In this document: piece after piece, positions 61,493-64,000 of the stretch | How positions within the stretch are numbered: the first letter of the stretch is position 1 | How the letters are laid out: every line of letters begins with the position of its first letter | Assembly (NCBI RefSeq): GCF_009380165.1 | Contig: NZ_WHUF01000002.1 | Coordinates: 310,001 to 374,000 of the forward strand | Source: Rugamonas rivuli | GTDB lineage: Bacteria > Pseudomonadota > Gammaproteobacteria > Burkholderiales > Burkholderiaceae_D | Direction of reading: 5' to 3' | Length of the DNA: 64,000 bases | The notes under the pieces: model-generated | Told to the model about the DNA's origin: nothing | The model's input: only the letters and a program-made list of their open reading frames with translations | The model's database searches: none | Translations under genes and position numbers: made by a program

Positions 61493-62593
61493 CGTACTCC
61501 CAATGCGGCGGCCGTTGAGCATGCCCATGCACGCCAGGCCCATCAGCAGCAAGGCGTAGGCGGAGGGCTCGGGTACCGCACTGACCGACAGCAGGAAGGC
61601 GTGCCGGCTGAAGGTCTGCAGGTTGGTGGCTTCGCCGACGATCCAGCCGTTGTCGTTGATGCCGTATGCCTGCGTCAGCACCCAGCCTGCCGCTCTGCTG
61701 TCGCTATCGACAAAGCTGGTGAGATCGACCATGCGTCCGCCGTCCCACAGCGTGGCGCGCCATGTGCTGCTGTCGTTGTTATTGCCCGTATATGTGTAGC
61801 CTACGACCTGGTTGCGATTGTTGATCGCCCAAGCCTGTCCGCCATCGTAGCCGGGCGCTCCCAGGTTGCTGACGGTGTCGCCATTCCACAGCGTCGCTTG
61901 CCAGGTGCCATTGGCCAGCTGGGAGGAGCCGACTATCGCGCCGTTGTCATTCACCGCTGCCGCGCTGCTGCCGGCGCCTCCCAGTGTGTCCAGTCCGCGC
62001 ACGCCGCCGCCTTCCCATACCATGGCGTGCGATGCCTCACTGCCGGTAAAGTAGGCATCGCCGACCACCACGCCGTGGTTATTGATGCCGAGGGCGTAGT
62101 CGTTGCCGCCAAGGGTGGGCAGGTAGGTCGTGCTGTTGCCGTTCCAGACCGTCGCCCTTGAGGAGCCAGGGGCCGCGGTTGTATAGCCGGCGATCTGGCC
62201 TGCATTATTGATCGCTCTCGCATTGCTTTGAGTGCCGGGTGAGAGCGCGAGTGGGCTGCCGCTGGCAGCATTCCAGGAGGTGGCCGTTATCGAGGTGCTG
62301 CTGTACAAGGAATAGCCCACGGTCTGGCCGCTGCCATTGATCGCTCTCGCGGCGCTGCTGGATGGGCCGAGCGAGCCGAGATCAGTAGTCGTCGATCCGC
62401 TCCACAGGGTCGCATGGTTGCCAGCGCCTTCGAAGTAGCTGGAGCCTACAATCTGGCCCTGGTTGTTAATCGCCCTAGCAACCCCGTCGACGTCGGGCAG
62501 GCTCAGATTCTTATAAACATACGATTGGGCCTGTGCGGTGCCAAGAAGCAGCACGCCCGTAGCCATCGCGGCACACCAGATTTTCATTTTCAA
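61472..62593 (-). CDS. PEP-CTERM protein with HAF repeats
   Basis: A 373-residue exported protein. Signal peptide (IWCAAMATGVLLLGTAQA), then repeated HAF-type units of ~45 residues: ARAINNQGQIVGSSY, ARAINGSGQTVGYSL, ARAINNAGQIAGYTT, ALGINNHGVVVGDAY, AAVNDNGAIVGSS, AWAINNRNQVVGYTY and AYGINDNGWIVGEA, forming a propeller-like fold. The C-terminal sorting signal VPEPSAYALLLMGLACMG plus NGRR is a PEP-CTERM tag cut by exosortase. AGGAGG is 5 bp before a TTG at 62593; the ATG at 62587 is the alternative. The last codons lie inside the shared terminator. Confidence 0.88.
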   Translation of the reverse strand: MKMKIWCAAMATGVLLLGTAQAQSYVYKNLSLPDVDGVARAINNQGQIVGSSYFEGAGNHATLWSGSTTTDLGSLGPSSSAARAINGSGQTVGYSLYSSTSITATSWNAASGSPLALSPGTQSNARAINNAGQIAGYTTAAPGSSRATVWNGNSTTYLPTLGGNDYALGINNHGVVVGDAYFTGSEASHAMVWEGGGVRGLDTLGGAGSSAAAVNDNGAIVGSSQLANGTWQATLWNGDTVSNLGAPGYDGGQAWAINNRNQVVGYTYTGNNNDSSTWRATLWDGGRMVDLTSFVDSDSRAAGWVLTQAYGINDNGWIVGEATNLQTFSRHAFLLSVSAVPEPSAYALLLMGLACMGMLNGRRIGSTKKSPPA

Positions 62594-62705
62594 CGGATCC
62601 TCCTGTAATGATTCGTCAGAAATTTAATTATAAATAAGTTAATGAAATTTTGAAAACAGTTTATTTTTAAGTGAATCTACCGGAACAGCGCTGATCGCCG
62701 GTCGC

Positions 62706-63896
62706 TTAGGGCAGGTAGGTCTGGATCACCGTGTTCTGCACGCGCCCGTACAGCATCGGCTTGGCATAGGCGATGCTGGCCAGGGCCGGCGTGCCCCACG
62801 CCAGTTGCGGCGTGGACAGCGTGCCGTTCGGCGCGATCTTGCGCACCGCGCCGCTGCCGCTGACGTACAGGTTGCCTTGCTCGTCCATCGCCAGCGCGCT
62901 GGCGGCGGTCAGGTTCAGGCTGCCGGTGCCGGCGGCGCCATCGGCCGCGCCGCGCACGCCCGGGATGCCGGCGAACACGGTCGACCCTCCCTGCGGCACC
63001 AGTTTGTAGATGACCGAGTTGCCGCTGTCGGCGATGTACAGCACGCTGTCCGTCTCATTGCCGTAGACGACCGAGGCGGGCGCGTAGTTGGCGGCGCTGC
63101 CTTGCGTGCCGGCCAGCAGGCTTGCCACCTCGGCGCGCGTGATGAGCGAGTTGCCGAGCTTGGGATTGAGGCGCATGACGCTGGCGCCGCCCTGGTCGAC
63201 CGCCGCCAGTTCCTCGTAGGCGGAGGCGGCAATCCAGTTGTAGCGCAGACCCGCGAGCTTGGTCGTGTTGGGATTGACGACGCCGTCCAGTCCGACGATG
63301 CGGAAGCGGTAGGAGGCGTCGTCCGCCTGGTCGATCACGCGCAGCAGGCCGCTGCGGCTGATGCCCACCGCGTTCGGCGCGGTGAGCGGCGCGCCGGCCG
63401 CGCCGCCCGCGTGCAGTGTCAGCACGCCGCTCGGCGACAGCTTGCGGATGGCGTTCTGGCCCGTGTCCGCCAGGTAGACGTTGCCCTGGTAATCGGCCGC
63501 GAACTGCGGGGCGGGCGTGAAGGGCAGCGTCGCCAGCAGCACCGGCGCGCACTTGACGGCGATGTTGTTCACTGCCGCACTGCCGACCGTGCCGCTGCCG
63601 TTTTCCAGCTTGCAGGTGGCGCTGGCGCTTTGCGTTTTGATGACGGCGGCATAGGCCGTGCCCGCCGGGACGGTGGTCGGAAAAGTGAAGTTGCCGCTGG
63701 TCGGCACATCGACACTGTCGCCGCCGTTGGTCAATGTCAGCGCGGCGCCGGCGGGCAGACCGGTGACGGTGCCGCCTATCGCGTATTTGGTGACGACGGG
63801 CGCCGGCGGGGTGTTGTCGCCGCCGGAGCCGCCACAGCCGCCGAGGGCGCAAAGCGCGGCGATGGACAAGGGAAGTAAGGGCAGCTTGCTTTGCAT
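62706..63896 (-). CDS. NHL-repeat beta-propeller lipoprotein
   Basis: A 396-residue lipoprotein with lipobox LCALGGC (Cys21) and a Gly/Ser/Pro linker. An N-terminal beta domain (YAIGGTVTGLPAGAALTLTNGG) of a kind often seen in surface proteins precedes NHL-like propeller blades: QFAADYQGNVYLADTGQNAI, APNAVGISRSGLLRVID, VLYIADSGNSVIYKLVP and ALAMDEQGNLYVSGSGAVRKI. Function unknown; such propellers usually bind proteins or polysaccharides at the cell surface. 112 bp separate it from the PEP-CTERM gene downstream. Confidence 0.82.
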   Translation of the reverse strand: MQSKLPLLPLSIAALCALGGCGGSGGDNTPPAPVVTKYAIGGTVTGLPAGAALTLTNGGDSVDVPTSGNFTFPTTVPAGTAYAAVIKTQSASATCKLENGSGTVGSAAVNNIAVKCAPVLLATLPFTPAPQFAADYQGNVYLADTGQNAIRKLSPSGVLTLHAGGAAGAPLTAPNAVGISRSGLLRVIDQADDASYRFRIVGLDGVVNPNTTKLAGLRYNWIAASAYEELAAVDQGGASVMRLNPKLGNSLITRAEVASLLAGTQGSAANYAPASVVYGNETDSVLYIADSGNSVIYKLVPQGGSTVFAGIPGVRGAADGAAGTGSLNLTAASALAMDEQGNLYVSGSGAVRKIAPNGTLSTPQLAWGTPALASIAYAKPMLYGRVQNTVIQTYLP

Positions 63897-64000
63897 GACG
63901 GACTCCTGACGATGGGTGTGCTGTCTTTATAGCATGCTTATTTAAAAGGCCATTTCCCATATTGTTACTTGGAGTAACAAGAGAAAGATTGTAGGATTGG

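Overview
The window reads as chromosome of a high-GC betaproteobacterium of the Oxalobacteraceae (Duganella/Massilia-like). This rests on protein families and gene order, not on a search: a cyanophycin locus with paired synthetases plus DUF1854 and ABC-exporter partners, DUF2863, a PEP-CTERM protein, and a TCA cluster in the arrangement acnA-(small gene)-HpcH/HpaI-mdh <-> GntR-sdhCDAB-sdhE-gltA.

Layout. 1-840: partial sirtuin (minus strand) and tRNA-Pro(GGG) with promoter and terminator. 840-3900: visibly more AT-rich accessory segment. It holds an unrecognised two-gene cassette (soluble protein + membrane protein), an IS21-type istA remnant, and a BPSL0067-like cysteine-peptidase gene paired with an STY0301-like secreted protein, which looks like an effector/immunity pair. 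4.0-9.5 kb: YcgR-like PilZ protein, paired SMR transporter genes with a MarR regulator and an exact palindrome at the promoter, a solute-binding-like protein, a TonB-C-like protein and a tadE/tadG-like pair. 9.6-19.3 kb: beta-glucan/beta-glucoside utilisation locus (sugar-binding protein, LacI regulator, secreted GH5, cytoplasmic GH1, secreted GH3, FucP/GluP-type MFS permease) with two matching LacI operators. 19.3-26.8 kb: a repeat-rich promoter before a RAMA-like protein, oleate hydratase, a propeller sensor kinase without a partner regulator, an unknown membrane protein and a 2OG-Fe(II) oxygenase.

26.8-34.6 kb: cyanophycin locus. DUF1854 and an ABC transporter with a zinc-ribbon N-terminus face two synthetases. 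The first synthetase has a broken Mur-ligase P-loop (CphA2-like); the second is a complete CphA1. 34.6-42.1 kb: orphan type VI secretion module, vgrG - DUF4123 adaptor - DUF3304 lipoprotein - DUF2235 phospholipase effector - second, domain-extended DUF3304 protein; no T6SS core genes are present. 42.2-49.6 kb: catalase with an OxyR-like site, patatin phospholipase, an Asp-box lipoprotein, an M14 carboxypeptidase coupled to a CYTH protein, and DUF2863.

49.7-61.4 kb: the TCA-cycle region, two divergent operons flanking a UTRA-type GntR gene with a 16-bp perfect palindrome in the shared promoter. 61.4-64.0 kb: PEP-CTERM HAF-repeat protein and an NHL-repeat lipoprotein.

The most novel-looking material is the unrecognised cassette at 1235-2510, the two putative effector/immunity modules, the direct/inverted repeat array at 19336-19435, and the divergence of the two cyanophycin synthetases.
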